Shown: positions 1 through 9,525, counted from the first letter of the stretch. The stretch is 64,000 bases of DNA from Gaoshiqia hydrogeniformans (GCF_049347105.1 NZ_CP186334.1:1240001-1304000); one strand, 5' to 3'. The notes: a model not told the origin generated them from the sequence alone. Numbers and translations: made by a program.

Positions 1-1131
1 ACTCGTATTTACGGTGATGCCTACCTTTATTTTCTTACTTACGGAATGATCAAGTGTTACCCTCCCGGTATACCGTTTAAGGCCGGTATTGATGATAACG
101 CCTTCCTGGTCGAAAATGGAACCAGAGATGGAATACTTGGTCTGTTCGGTCCCACCCCTTATCGATAAGTTATGTGTCTGTAATTTCCCGGTGCGCAATA
201 AATAATCCTGAAAATTATTCCCTTTCACATCGCGGTAGTCTTCCAGGGTTTTGCCATCGGCAAAATAGGCCGGCGTGTTGTAGCTAACCGGGTTAAACTC
301 CACCTGGTATTTTACAAATTCGTACGGGCTCATCAACTCCACGGGATCCGGGTTTAACTGATACCCCATAGAACTGGAGAAGTTGATTACCTGCTTGCCG
401 GCCTTGCCCCTTTTGGTTTGGATCAGGATAACCCCGTTCGCCCCCCGCGAGCCATAAATTGCTGTGGAGGACGCATCTTTCAATACCGTCAGCGATTCGA
501 TCTCTTCCGGGTTCAGCGATACCGTGCTTGGATTTTCGACCGGAAAGCCGTCAATGACATACAGGGGGGTATTGCTCTGGGTCAACGAACTCACACCGCG
601 GATGACGATATTCATTTCAGACCCGGGTTGCCCGTCGCTTGCGCTGACCTGTACCCCCGCCATACGACCCGCTAAAGACTCAGTGAACGAACTCACTGCC
701 GCAGCTTTGGCCATGTCGGTAACCGGCGCCACCCCAACCGAACCGGTCAGGTCGGGTTTCTTAACCGTACCGTAACCAATGGCCACAATTTCTTCCAGCC
801 CAATGGTTGCCGTTTGCATGACCACATCAACCCGTTGTTTGTTCTTTAGGGCGACTTCCTGCGTTTCCATGCCAATGAATGAGAACACCAATGTTTCACT
901 GCCTGTTGCGTTTGTCAAGGTGTAATTGCCATCCATATCGGTAATCGTTCCCTTGGCTGTGCCTTTGACCACAACGCTCACACCGGGGAGTGTTTCCCCG
1001 GCTGCATCCCGGACTGTGCCACTTACGCTGAAGCTTTGCGCCAGGAGAGTTCCCGAACCAAGAAATACAAATGCCAAACATAGCCATGTAATCCTGATCC
1101 GGCTTTGTATTCTATACGTTTGTTTTTGCAT
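1..1131 (-). CDS. SusC/RagA-type TonB-linked outer membrane receptor, 3' part outside the window
   Basis: The reading frame runs from an ATG at 1131 to the left edge with no stop, so only about the first 377 residues are present. The start MQKQTYRIQ is followed by a hydrophobic signal segment ending LLAQS. Next come a carboxypeptidase-regulatory-like beta-sandwich (VSGTVRDAAGETLPGVSVVVKG) and a TonB plug domain with the usual SusC stretches VIDGFPV, LKDASSTAIYGSRGANGVIL and TKRGKAGKQ. These proteins form outer-membrane barrels that import glycans together with a SusD lipoprotein. There is no STN domain, so sigma/anti-sigma signalling is not expected. It lies downstream of the rhamnose genes on the same strand but is separated from rhaT by almost 800 bases, so it probably has its own promoter. 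Any SusD partner would lie beyond the left edge. Confidence 0.95.
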   Translation of the reverse strand, partial: MQKQTYRIQSRIRITWLCLAFVFLGSGTLLAQSFSVSGTVRDAAGETLPGVSVVVKGTAKGTITDMDGNYTLTNATGSETLVFSFIGMETQEVALKNKQRVDVVMQTATIGLEEIVAIGYGTVKKPDLTGSVGVAPVTDMAKAAAVSSFTESLAGRMAGVQVSASDGQPGSEMNIVIRGVSSLTQSNTPLYVIDGFPVENPSTVSLNPEEIESLTVLKDASSTAIYGSRGANGVILIQTKRGKAGKQVINFSSSMGYQLNPDPVELMSPYEFVKYQVEFNPVSYNTPAYFADGKTLEDYRDVKGNNFQDYLLRTGKLQTHNLSIRGGTEQTKYSISGSIFDQEGVIINTGLKRYTGRVTLDHSVSKKIKVGITVNTS

Positions 1132-1926
1132 AATGAAATTTATTAAATGATAGTTAGCAATAGTAATAACTTCAATCCGGAGTAACCTGTACTTCCAGCA
1201 TAAGAATCGATTGATTTACCCGAATCAATAGGTGAAGCATCCCGCACCCCTGAAAATGATATCTAATTATCTCACGGTATGAAGACTGACGTGGCAGAAC
1301 CATGATTCTGCCCCTTCTACCCATCTTGGAACCCGTCACCGGCAACTCTATTTTTGAAAAAGAAAAAGAGATGAAAAACACGTGTTGTTTTAGCTATTTT
1401 CTTCAAATCCACTATACAATATTACCCATATCGGATTTAAAAGCGTAGAAATATTTTATCTAAAAATAACACAATTTTAATATGAAGATTCTCGGATAAT
1501 TTAATCCGAAATTAAGCCGAATTAACGGGATTTGAAATGGATGACCAAGATTCAATTCATTTTAAAAACATATTTTATTTGCAACAGCTATCCTCAAACC
1601 TGCATTCAACATATCCGTATCGATTTGAACATGAGTTTATTCTCCATAGTTGATCACATAAGAAAATTCAAGAAGGCCAAATAGACTCAAGCTGAAAATC
1701 AAATTCACGTGACCGACAGCGGAAAAACAATCCAGATGCCGGTCTGCCACAGAAAAACGAAGATTTTTTTATAAAACCGAATTCGGATAGGTGACACTTC
1801 TACCGCAGAAGTGTAAAAGAAAACTACCTTGAAAAAAGGTATTGAATTAACTCAGGTTAAGCAATTTTCTCTTTTGAAAAAGACTCTATCGCAGAATGCC
1901 TTGGATGGCCGGTGTTTAATTTGTCA
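1132..1926. other. 795-base intergenic region with several inverted repeats
   Basis: I see no convincing gene between the receptor start and the end of rhaT; the short open frames lack family resemblance. The region is AT-rich and holds several small inverted repeats: GGCAGAA/TTCTGCC at 1293-1312, the palindrome AACACGTGTT at 1377-1386, and ACACTTCT/AGAAGTGT at 1794-1814, followed by ACCTT/AAGGT at 1827-1841. None is followed by a T-run in a direction that would make it a clear terminator. The region presumably carries the receptor promoter and leader, but I could not find a consensus promoter pair. Confidence 0.6.
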
Positions 1927-2967
1927 CTATCCAGCCAGGTAGTTGCCCAAACCGATCATCAGTACAGAAAGGATGAGCAAAATGATACTGGCCCATAATG
2001 ATGCCAGGGTACGTTTGTCGGCCATGTGCCATTCTTTCAGCCAAAGGCCCCACAAATTACTGAAAATGATGATCGACGACATATGAATACTCCAGCTTGT
2101 GAAATCGTATTGTCCCATTTTAGTAGAACCCATGCCGTAAAAGAAGAACTGCCCGTACCACATGACACCACTGGCTGTGGCAAGCAAATAATTCCGGAAG
2201 AGTGTGGATCTCGGACGGAAACTGAAATCGCCAAATGATTTTTTCCGGAGACTGAGGATCATGGTATAGACGAAATTGGTTGTAAAGCCGCCTGCAAAGG
2301 CAAGTACAAATATCGGGTTGTTCATGTACACTTCCTCCGTGCCTCCCCTCAGCGCCTCCTGGGCCAATGGTTGGCCCGCTTTTATGGCAAACGCCATGAA
2401 GGCGCTCAATACCCCGCCAATCACTGCGACTGCCAGCCCCTTGACGACAGAAAACTCGCTCCCGGAAGGGGTATTTCCCCCCTTGTTCAGTTTACGGTCT
2501 TTCAACACACCTGCGTAACCGCCAAAAACTATCCCGGCGATACCGATAATAAAACCGACCAGGATAACTCTTCCTGAAAGCGTCGATATAAGCATGCCAG
2601 CCTTATTATCGATCAGCGCAGGCACCAGTGTACCGACGACAGCCGAGACCCCCAGGCTAATTGACTGTCCGAGGGCAATGCCAAGATAACGCAGGCCCAG
2701 CCCGGCCATCAACCCGCCAAACCCCCAAAGCACACCAAACAAATAGGTCCAGAACAGGCTGGACATGTCACTATTGACCAGAATGCCAAACAAGTCGTGT
2801 GTGGTAAGCCATCCTCCAACCCAAGGCATAATGACCCATGCAACCATCCCCAGGGTGATCCACGAGGTATGCCAGGCCCACCTTTTCATCGAGTAGGTTG
2901 GAATATAAAAACTGGCAGAAGACAATCCGCCTATCCAATGAAAAAATATACCTAAGAGTTGTACCAT
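1927..2967 (-). CDS. rhaT: L-rhamnose/H+ symporter
   Basis: Proton-coupled uptake of L-rhamnose (and possibly lyxose) across the inner membrane. The 346-residue protein has the usual length of the family (E. coli RhaT is 344) and about ten hydrophobic segments. The N-terminal signature region MVQLLGIFFHWIGGLSSASF...WITLGMVAWVIMPW is typical of RhaT, as is LRYLGIALGQSISLGVSAVVG further on. The start codon overlaps the last 16 bases of the preceding gene, so the two are co-transcribed. With the rhamnose mutarotase two genes upstream, this fixes rhamnose as a likely product of the cluster. RhaA, RhaB and RhaD are not in the window. Confidence 0.93.
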   Translation of the reverse strand: MVQLLGIFFHWIGGLSSASFYIPTYSMKRWAWHTSWITLGMVAWVIMPWVGGWLTTHDLFGILVNSDMSSLFWTYLFGVLWGFGGLMAGLGLRYLGIALGQSISLGVSAVVGTLVPALIDNKAGMLISTLSGRVILVGFIIGIAGIVFGGYAGVLKDRKLNKGGNTPSGSEFSVVKGLAVAVIGGVLSAFMAFAIKAGQPLAQEALRGGTEEVYMNNPIFVLAFAGGFTTNFVYTMILSLRKKSFGDFSFRPRSTLFRNYLLATASGVMWYGQFFFYGMGSTKMGQYDFTSWSIHMSSIIIFSNLWGLWLKEWHMADKRTLASLWASIILLILSVLMIGLGNYLAG

Positions 2968-3944
2968 AGCTGTTCCGTTTTTACGTGTTCTGCTGTCTGC
3001 TCATTAACCTGGAAACGGGTTGTTATATCAACGGTTAATTCCGTTCCGGGAACAATGATCGCCGGGCAGCCGCCAACCGCTTCAATCTCCATGAAACCGG
3101 CCGGGTCGCTGTACACACTGTAACGAACCCCTTTTTTGGAAGGCGCTACTTTGGGCGATGCATCCCGGATATCGATGTGTGCGTGATCCCGGGAAATCAA
3201 CCCGGCACTACGCCGGACAGCCAACCCACGTTGCGGGTCCCGGTATTCGATGTAGGGAACTTTATCGTCCAGCCCGATCTGGTAGCGCATGGTTGCATCG
3301 GTCGCCGACCGGCAGAGCGTTTTTGTCCAATGGCGATAGTGCGAACTGGGTTCATCGTACAAGTCCCACACCGATGATTTTGACGTGCAGGGAAATACAA
3401 CCTCACAGCCCGGCCCGGAATCAAACTGGCATAACGACCACGGAGCTATCAGGAAATCTTTGTTTTTAAGCTCTGCCTGCCCGATATAGGTTATGCTTTC
3501 CCGCACCTGTACCGTCAATGCACTTTTTTTGATGCCCAGGCTGATTTGCCGTTTAAAGAGCGTTGGTATTCCGTAACCTTTATTGTTGATCAGGTCCACT
3601 TCTCCCTGTATGGTGGCACCGCTTTTACTTATTTCGACGACCATATAACGAATACCCCTCAGCCCGGGCGACACCCTCCAGTTACCGGTTGAATACTGGT
3701 AACCGTGTGTTGTGCCTTCGGGGGCAGGCCAAAGGCCGTCGCCACCCGGGTTAAAATAATGGTTGTGTGTATTCTGACCGGAAATAGCTTCCGGGTTGAC
3801 CCTGTTCAAAACTATGCCATCTTTAACCGTAAATAAACGGCCTTCCATATCCAATGCAATGATCACTCCCGCATTTAAATTCCCGATAAGGTGTGTCGCT
3901 TTTCCAGCTTGCGCAAAGGCAGCCAACAAATCTGCTGCTTTCAT
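2952..3944 (-). CDS. Unknown protein, probable galactose-mutarotase-like fold
   Basis: This 330-residue protein has no signal peptide and is probably cytoplasmic. It contains a GGDGLWPAPEG motif near residue 76 and beta-rich sequence throughout. That resembles uncharacterised mutarotase-fold families such as those filed as DUF4380 or DUF6786; I cannot tell which, or whether either is right. Its start overlaps the stop of the rhamnose mutarotase by one base (TAATG) and its end overlaps rhaT, so it is locked into the rhamnose operon. A sugar-epimerising or sugar-binding role would fit the context, but this is inference. Confidence 0.8.
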   Translation of the reverse strand: MKAADLLAAFAQAGKATHLIGNLNAGVIIALDMEGRLFTVKDGIVLNRVNPEAISGQNTHNHYFNPGGDGLWPAPEGTTHGYQYSTGNWRVSPGLRGIRYMVVEISKSGATIQGEVDLINNKGYGIPTLFKRQISLGIKKSALTVQVRESITYIGQAELKNKDFLIAPWSLCQFDSGPGCEVVFPCTSKSSVWDLYDEPSSHYRHWTKTLCRSATDATMRYQIGLDDKVPYIEYRDPQRGLAVRRSAGLISRDHAHIDIRDASPKVAPSKKGVRYSVYSDPAGFMEIEAVGGCPAIIVPGTELTVDITTRFQVNEQTAEHVKTEQLWYNS

Positions 3945-4279
3945 TATTTTTGATTCATTTGACGCAAATTAAATACTTCTTTTAATAACTCTTCTTTGGC
4001 CATGTGACTATCTTCGCTCTCCGACACCAAAACCTCTTTCATATATTTCCACCAGTTTTGGCATACTTCAGATTCGCCTATCCTGTTAAATAAGGCTTCA
4101 TCTTCTATTTCGAGGTAACCAAACAACGCGCCGGTGGCTTCGTGAAGAAAAATGGAATAATTCTTCACCCCGTGTTCAAGCAATGCGGCCTCCATTTCAG
4201 GCCACACCGGCTTGTGCCTTCTCTCGTATTCGCCTGCCATGCCCGGCTTTGCATGGATCAGGAACGCCCTTCGTACCAT
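3944..4279 (-). CDS. rhaM: L-rhamnose mutarotase
   Basis: Interconverts the alpha and beta anomers of L-rhamnose so that the sugar can enter isomerase-based catabolism. The 111-residue protein aligns along its length with E. coli RhaM (YiiL). The N-terminus MVRRAFLIHAKPG is followed by EYERRHKPVWPEME, which includes His22 at the position of the catalytic histidine, and later by VCQNWWKYM. It is expected to be cytoplasmic and dimeric. It is translationally coupled to the next gene through a TAATG overlap and follows the deacetylase gene by about 40 bases. Confidence 0.95.
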   Translation of the reverse strand: MVRRAFLIHAKPGMAGEYERRHKPVWPEMEAALLEHGVKNYSIFLHEATGALFGYLEIEDEALFNRIGESEVCQNWWKYMKEVLVSESEDSHMAKEELLKEVFNLRQMNQK

Positions 4280-4321
4280 ATGTTGAATTGTTGAAGTTTG
4301 ATTTGATCTTTTTCCGTTCGA

Positions 4322-5254
4322 TTAGTACCCTTCAGCCAATGCCCCGGCAGTAACGAACCTGCCGCCGGCTTGCGCCAGCATCCCGCATAAGGCATCCAAT
4401 TCTTTAACCGCCACGGGGCCGCAATTCTCGACGATGAACGACAGCGGCTTCACGCTACACTCGCCGAAGTCGATCGCCTCCTGGGGCATCGGATAAAATT
4501 CCCAGGGATGGAGATAAAGGCAAATAACGGGACGCACACCCTTCTTCCCAACATAGTTAATAAACCCGTTTATCTTCTCCATCAACGCCCCCGCTCCTTT
4601 TGTTCTGAACATGGGCCACTGGTCCCTGTCCCGTTGGTAAGGATCGTTACTTTCCATTTCCATATCGCAAAAGTTCGGGATCTCCAGGATGTTCATTTCA
4701 CCCTTTTCCGTCCAGTTGTCGACCGACGGATGGTATGGCCCTAACTGGTTCCGATAAAAAAACATGGGTAACGAAGCATCAGCCACGTAACCCAATTTTT
4801 CGAGTACGTTCAGCACCTGTGTACTACCCCACAACCTGGGGCAGCGAAAACTTTTTGGCTGAACGCCACTCACCCGCCTGACAATTTCGGTTGCAATGGT
4901 CAGCCGTCCTTCTACCTCGGAAGGCAGAATGGGCCAGTTGTTGGGCAAGGGAAAGATCGGATCGCCAAGCGTTTCGTGGAACAATCCGTGACAGCCGGTT
5001 TCGTGCCCGGCGTTATGCACCTGTACAACGATCTCCGGGTTATTCTCAGCCGCATGCCCTGTCCAAAAGAATGTGGCAGGTGCACTATGTTTTTTCAGAA
5101 CATCCAAAATGATGGGCGTACCGAACTGTACGCCCTCATAGTATGAAGTATAGGAACCGATATCCGTTTCCATATCGAAACCCAGCACAACATCAAATGA
5201 ATGATCCGGTTGAGCTTTTGTTTCAGTGTTTGATTTTGCCGGTTTTACCATCAT
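4322..5254 (-). CDS. Polysaccharide deacetylase (NodB-like) family protein
   Basis: NodB-fold proteins hydrolyse N- or O-acetyl (and some related amide) bonds on sugars using a metal held by Asp and two His. The 310-residue protein shows a metal-binding start (FDMETD, near residue 26), the second motif TGCHGLFHE, the third RCPRLWGS and a late LYLHPWE. Two ATG codons are adjacent; either could be used. There is no signal peptide, so it is probably cytoplasmic, like the allantoinase/PuuE-like members rather than the cell-wall deacetylases. It sits 13 bases downstream of the M24 gene. The substrate is unknown. Confidence 0.85.
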   Translation of the reverse strand: MMVKPAKSNTETKAQPDHSFDVVLGFDMETDIGSYTSYYEGVQFGTPIILDVLKKHSAPATFFWTGHAAENNPEIVVQVHNAGHETGCHGLFHETLGDPIFPLPNNWPILPSEVEGRLTIATEIVRRVSGVQPKSFRCPRLWGSTQVLNVLEKLGYVADASLPMFFYRNQLGPYHPSVDNWTEKGEMNILEIPNFCDMEMESNDPYQRDRDQWPMFRTKGAGALMEKINGFINYVGKKGVRPVICLYLHPWEFYPMPQEAIDFGECSVKPLSFIVENCGPVAVKELDALCGMLAQAGGRFVTAGALAEGY

Positions 5255-5267
5255 TTTACATCAACTA

Positions 5268-6434
5268 TTATTCACAAAAGAGTTTATCCATTTTCTCACT
5301 GAAGGCAATCGGCCCGTTTTTGCCGATCTCGTAACCTGTTTCGATGCGCACACCGTTAAATTCAGGATGACCAAAAAAGCTGACATCGATGCTTACCGTC
5401 ATGCCCTCCTGTAAAATGTCATCGCTTTTGGGGCCAAAAAATGGCGCCTCTGCCTCGTGCAGACCAATGGTATGAACAAAAGGACAAACCAGATATTTCG
5501 ACAGTCCGTGTTTTTCAAAATAAGCCCGAGCCGGAGCATCAATTTCCTTGCCCGATTTTCCCGGGACCAGTTGGGCTTTTGTCAGCCGAAAAGCCTCTTT
5601 CAGGTGTTCGATGCACACTTTCTGTGCGTTGGTATACTGCCCGGCAACGGCCAGGACATCACCCACAACCCCGGCGTACCCGTTCACTTTTGGCGCAATG
5701 CCGATCATCACCAACTCGCCGCTTTGTAACAGCTTAGAACTGGCAGTAGGTACCACAGCATTTGACCTGATCCCGCTCCCGATAATGGTACTGAAACCAA
5801 AACCACTTGCGCCACGACTGCGCGAAGCGTACTCACCGGCAGCAGCCACCTGTATCTCCGATGCTCCGCCACTTACCGCAGCTTTCATGGCATCGTAGGC
5901 ATGGTCGGCCAACTTAAACGCGGCACGAATCTGTTCTCGTTCCCAGCCTGATTTTTCGACGCGCAATTGCAGAAATTCGGCGCTTATATCGATCAATTGG
6001 ACGCCACCAAAACCATCGACAATCTGACGATGACAATCGGCCGGCATACGTCCGGCGCCAACCATTCCAATGCGTTTAACACTTCCCAATTCCGCATTTA
6101 GTTCGGCAAACAATTGGGGAAAGTCGATGATCGAAGCATTTGGGTATTCCTCATCGGGAACCATGAACACCGGGAAATTACGGGTTTCGGTGATCATGCT
6201 GTCCTGCTTTGCAAACGGCTCGCTCTCCGGACCACCGAGAATACGGGGTTCGCCCGCACGGGGAATAAGTACGGCTCCACTTTCGAATTGAGGACACCAT
6301 CCTGTTAAATACCAGCCGTTCCCAATGTTGAATTCATCGTAATAAATCAGAGCGGCATCCAACTCCTTGCTTTTTAAAATCTCTTGTACTTTCGCTATTC
6401 TTGAGTTACTCTCAACTTTGTTTAAATAAGGCAT
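5268..6434 (-). CDS. M24 (pita-bread fold) family protein, creatinase-like, with a degenerate metal site
   Basis: The 388-residue protein has the two-domain layout of prolidases and creatinases: an N-terminal domain to about residue 165 and a C-terminal pita-bread domain. In metal-dependent M24 enzymes five residues bind two metals (Asp, Asp, His, Glu, Glu). Here the segment VMIGIAPKVNGYAGVVGDV aligns with that region but has Gly and Val where the two Asp should be. The His of HTIGLHEAE is kept, the first Glu is Asp in SIDVSFF, and the last Glu is kept in GVRIE. Loss of the Asp pair is a feature of creatinase, which works without metal. A metal-independent amidino- or amide-hydrolase role is therefore more likely than peptidase activity. 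No signal peptide. Confidence 0.85.
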   Translation of the reverse strand: MPYLNKVESNSRIAKVQEILKSKELDAALIYYDEFNIGNGWYLTGWCPQFESGAVLIPRAGEPRILGGPESEPFAKQDSMITETRNFPVFMVPDEEYPNASIIDFPQLFAELNAELGSVKRIGMVGAGRMPADCHRQIVDGFGGVQLIDISAEFLQLRVEKSGWEREQIRAAFKLADHAYDAMKAAVSGGASEIQVAAAGEYASRSRGASGFGFSTIIGSGIRSNAVVPTASSKLLQSGELVMIGIAPKVNGYAGVVGDVLAVAGQYTNAQKVCIEHLKEAFRLTKAQLVPGKSGKEIDAPARAYFEKHGLSKYLVCPFVHTIGLHEAEAPFFGPKSDDILQEGMTVSIDVSFFGHPEFNGVRIETGYEIGKNGPIAFSEKMDKLFCE

Positions 6435-6486
6435 GATTTTCTAAAATTATAATTAAATAGTTGAAAATTTGTTTTTCCCTAAATAT

Positions 6487-9450
6487 TTACCGGGCAAGCG
6501 GTTTTCCTTCGCCGATTACCGTTACCTGTACCCTCGGATTTATTCCTTCGGGCGGTTCGCAGGCAAATGAAACTTCGTTATTCCCCGGATAGAGCACCGG
6601 GATGTTCCCCTGGACCGGGACATTCCTGATAAACTCGCCCTTTGGCCCGTACAATTTACAATCGGCAAGTGATTTGAACTCCAGGTACATGCCCGATTCG
6701 AGGCTAACCGGAAAGCATATTTTTTCCTCGCCTATCGCGACCGTTGGGTTGGTTATGGTGTTAGCAACAAGAGGCAGCGCTTTGACAGGTCCTATAAGCG
6801 TGGAAACCGTTTTTCCTGCAGGCAGGTTGTTATACCAGAACTGTAATTTGTCTACCTGATCAAAAGCGACCTGGTGACGGTATGAATCATACACATAAAA
6901 ACTGGAACTGGAATAAGGGGCCGGCCAGATGTAATTGCTGAATTCGGAAGATTCGATTTCAACCAGTTCAAAGTATTTCCAGCCGGTAAAATCGATCGTG
7001 ATAAAATGGTCGCCCCGCGCCCCATGCGAGATATGGTGCGGACTTTCGATGCGGAGGTTGACCAACTGCCCGTTCCCGTCGCCCTTGACCCACACACCCA
7101 AAGCCTGGTTCCCGGCCAGATTCATATGCGGATCAAATTTCTGTTCCATTTTCACCCAGGAGGCTTCCCGTAAAGATTCACCGGAACTGGTGGCAGTGAA
7201 AGTACCGCTAACTCCACCCCCAGGCGTCTCTTCCCCTAATATCTTTAACGCTCCGGTTACGCCGGCAGCCGTTTCTTCCGGCTTAAAGTTCATCTCTCCC
7301 GAAAAATCGGATAATACAATGTTGGCAGTGTCATCATAAGCCTTTACGGACATCAGTGCTTCGATCCTTAATTTGACCGGCTGTGATTCAAATTCATTGA
7401 CAACAGTCCAATTGGCCGTCGGGTGGTCGAGCCCGGCCACTTTGTGTCTTTGGTAGCTGACCGGCTTGAAATTCCATTCGTTGTCCGGAGTCCTGAATAA
7501 GGTGAATTCCCTGCCGGGCTCCCGCAACAGCTTGCGGATCGAATCATTGAAATAATGGCGATGTCGCAGTTCTTCGTATTGTTTGATGATTGCATTCAGG
7601 CGTTTAAATGCCGGAAATTCATCCAGCGTTTTTTTATCGAAGCCCCCCAACATGGCAAGCCCGGCGTTGTTGCCGATCATTTTGCAGGCCAGGTATTCGA
7701 TATCGTCGGAGAAGGTAGCCTCAACCTGCGGTGGGTTCCAGGTTTGATGGGCCCACCAACCCAGTTGCAGCGGCAGCATAAGGCCGCCGTTCCCGGCCGG
7801 CGCCAGCTTATTGATCAAAGGGGTATGCCCGCGCCATAAACCATGTTCGTATTCATCCGATTTGATGGAGGCACAATGGATATCGACAAACCGTTTGTAC
7901 CCGCGCACGGGACGGTCCCAAGCCTGCCACCTTGAACGGTAATGCCACCAATGATGGATCATGGAACTCATTTCCATGCCTACCGGACGTTTCAGTTGCC
8001 GTGCAGTTTCAAACACAAATTTACCTCCGTAGTACCAGAAGTTTTCCGGCCCGGCAAGGATGTCGCTCCCATCGATGGCATCAAAATAAATCCCGTCAAA
8101 ACCAGCCTGGTCAACAATTTCGGCGGTTCTTTTTGCTATTTCGCTGAACAAGGGCGTTTCTACACCCGGGACGAAGCGGTTGAACATCTCCCGAAGGTGG
8201 TAGGCCTGCGTATTTGCCTTGTGCGAAGAGGCCTTTGTCCCGAGCGCTCCACGCTTGCACCCGGTAAATTTATACGGCGGGGTTTTGGTTACCCCGGTAA
8301 ACTCGATCAACTCGCTGCCGATGCGCAATGTAACGCTGTTCCGTTCAAAAAAACCGGTGATCAGCGAAATGCCGTCGGTTGGCTCTTTCACCTCGATCTC
8401 GCTGTCAGTTTCGCCAATCGGCTTTTCGAGTGTAAATGTGCTGAAATAACCCAGGTCTTCCCGGGGAACGGGTGTTACATACCTGGAGTTTTTATCGATA
8501 AAAAATGCATAGGTTTGAAAGATGGACGAAATGCCGGCATCATGTAGTTTTTTGTTGATTCGCTTAAACGTGTCCCAGCCATCGGGCCATTTTTTACGGT
8601 CAAGCTCAAAATCGCCAAAACGAAAAAAATCGGACCTCCCGTGGTTGTCTATTTGGGTGAACCCCAAATTTTTGCACATGCCAATCCACTCATCGACGGT
8701 TTCTTCGGTGAGTGTGCCAAAATTCATCAGGTACGACCCGTATCCCTCTTTTGATAACTGGGCCCAAGCGCCGCCTGCATCCGAAAAGGGAATATCCCTG
8801 GCATCTTTCATTACTTCCCGGATTGCGGGCAGCATATCCTTGGTGGGAAGGCCGAGCAGCGTAATTTCCGCACCATCTATCCCGAAACGGTTATAGGCGG
8901 TGGCCCAAAGATGGGTTTGCAACGCTGGAAGCTGGCGGACATGTGTGGAAATATTCATAGACAGAACACAGGCCGCAAACGGCTCATCGGGCATACCCTC
9001 CAGTTTAAGCGGCACATTGATGAAGGTCAGGGATTCAGCGTTGCCGGATACCCTCACCACCTTAAGCCTGGCACGGTCGTTTGTTTGATTGACAAGCACA
9101 ACGGACCTTACCCCTGCTTCTGCAAATTCGAGTGTCAGGGTGTCGCCGCTCAGCGAAACAGCGCTGACGGGGTACTGCTTTCCGTCTTTAACAACATAGG
9201 CACAATACGAGGCAGAATCAGCATTTAAATAGTCGGTGCCGGTCATTTTATCGATGAACTGCAGGTTCTTCCCGTTTCGGGCTATCCCGTACCTGAAACC
9301 ATTCGTTTCAAATACAACGCCCTCTCCCCTGAACAGAAGAAGTCCATCTGCCGAAAATAACCGGATAAAAAGAAGGAGGATCAACCCCAACAGAAGCAAG
9401 GCGGGTATGATAAACCGGCGGTTAACGTATTTTTTCTTTATTTCCTGCAT
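6487..9450 (-). CDS. Putative glycoside hydrolase, unrecognised family, membrane-anchored (paralogue 1)
   Basis: The 987-residue protein begins with a basic stretch and a long hydrophobic segment (residues 13-33) without a clear cleavage site, so it may be anchored. Residues about 45-200 form a beta-sandwich of the sort that precedes TIM barrels in alpha-galactosidase-like enzymes. The barrel follows, with QIDNHGRSD (266-274), KWPDGWDTF (287-295), GFDGIYFDAIDG (450-461) and GMEMSS (491-496); Asp457 and Glu493 are candidate catalytic residues. A small domain with CKRGALGTKASSH (398-410) is inserted at about 340-420. A jelly-roll, carbohydrate-binding-like domain lies near 780-850 (ALGVWVKGDGNGQLVNLRI). 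I do not recognise a CAZy family. The rhamnose genes downstream suggest a rhamnose-containing glycan, which is inference. Confidence 0.8.
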   Translation of the reverse strand: MQEIKKKYVNRRFIIPALLLLGLILLLFIRLFSADGLLLFRGEGVVFETNGFRYGIARNGKNLQFIDKMTGTDYLNADSASYCAYVVKDGKQYPVSAVSLSGDTLTLEFAEAGVRSVVLVNQTNDRARLKVVRVSGNAESLTFINVPLKLEGMPDEPFAACVLSMNISTHVRQLPALQTHLWATAYNRFGIDGAEITLLGLPTKDMLPAIREVMKDARDIPFSDAGGAWAQLSKEGYGSYLMNFGTLTEETVDEWIGMCKNLGFTQIDNHGRSDFFRFGDFELDRKKWPDGWDTFKRINKKLHDAGISSIFQTYAFFIDKNSRYVTPVPREDLGYFSTFTLEKPIGETDSEIEVKEPTDGISLITGFFERNSVTLRIGSELIEFTGVTKTPPYKFTGCKRGALGTKASSHKANTQAYHLREMFNRFVPGVETPLFSEIAKRTAEIVDQAGFDGIYFDAIDGSDILAGPENFWYYGGKFVFETARQLKRPVGMEMSSMIHHWWHYRSRWQAWDRPVRGYKRFVDIHCASIKSDEYEHGLWRGHTPLINKLAPAGNGGLMLPLQLGWWAHQTWNPPQVEATFSDDIEYLACKMIGNNAGLAMLGGFDKKTLDEFPAFKRLNAIIKQYEELRHRHYFNDSIRKLLREPGREFTLFRTPDNEWNFKPVSYQRHKVAGLDHPTANWTVVNEFESQPVKLRIEALMSVKAYDDTANIVLSDFSGEMNFKPEETAAGVTGALKILGEETPGGGVSGTFTATSSGESLREASWVKMEQKFDPHMNLAGNQALGVWVKGDGNGQLVNLRIESPHHISHGARGDHFITIDFTGWKYFELVEIESSEFSNYIWPAPYSSSSFYVYDSYRHQVAFDQVDKLQFWYNNLPAGKTVSTLIGPVKALPLVANTITNPTVAIGEEKICFPVSLESGMYLEFKSLADCKLYGPKGEFIRNVPVQGNIPVLYPGNNEVSFACEPPEGINPRVQVTVIGEGKPLAR

Positions 9451-9525
9451 ATTTCACTCTTTAGGTCTTTGTTATTTTTTGTCGTTGGCCATACACAACG
9501 CATTGACCTGATTCAAAAATACACG

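Noticed and set aside
1172..1381. 69-codon frame in the leader of the SusC gene
   Set aside because: It overlaps inverted repeats, has no domain resemblance and its composition does not look coding.
1794..1814. ACACTTCT/AGAAGTGT hairpin as a rho-independent terminator of rhaT
   Set aside because: rhaT is on the minus strand, where the hairpin is not followed by T; on the plus strand it is followed by an A-rich stretch. It is kept only as an inverted repeat.
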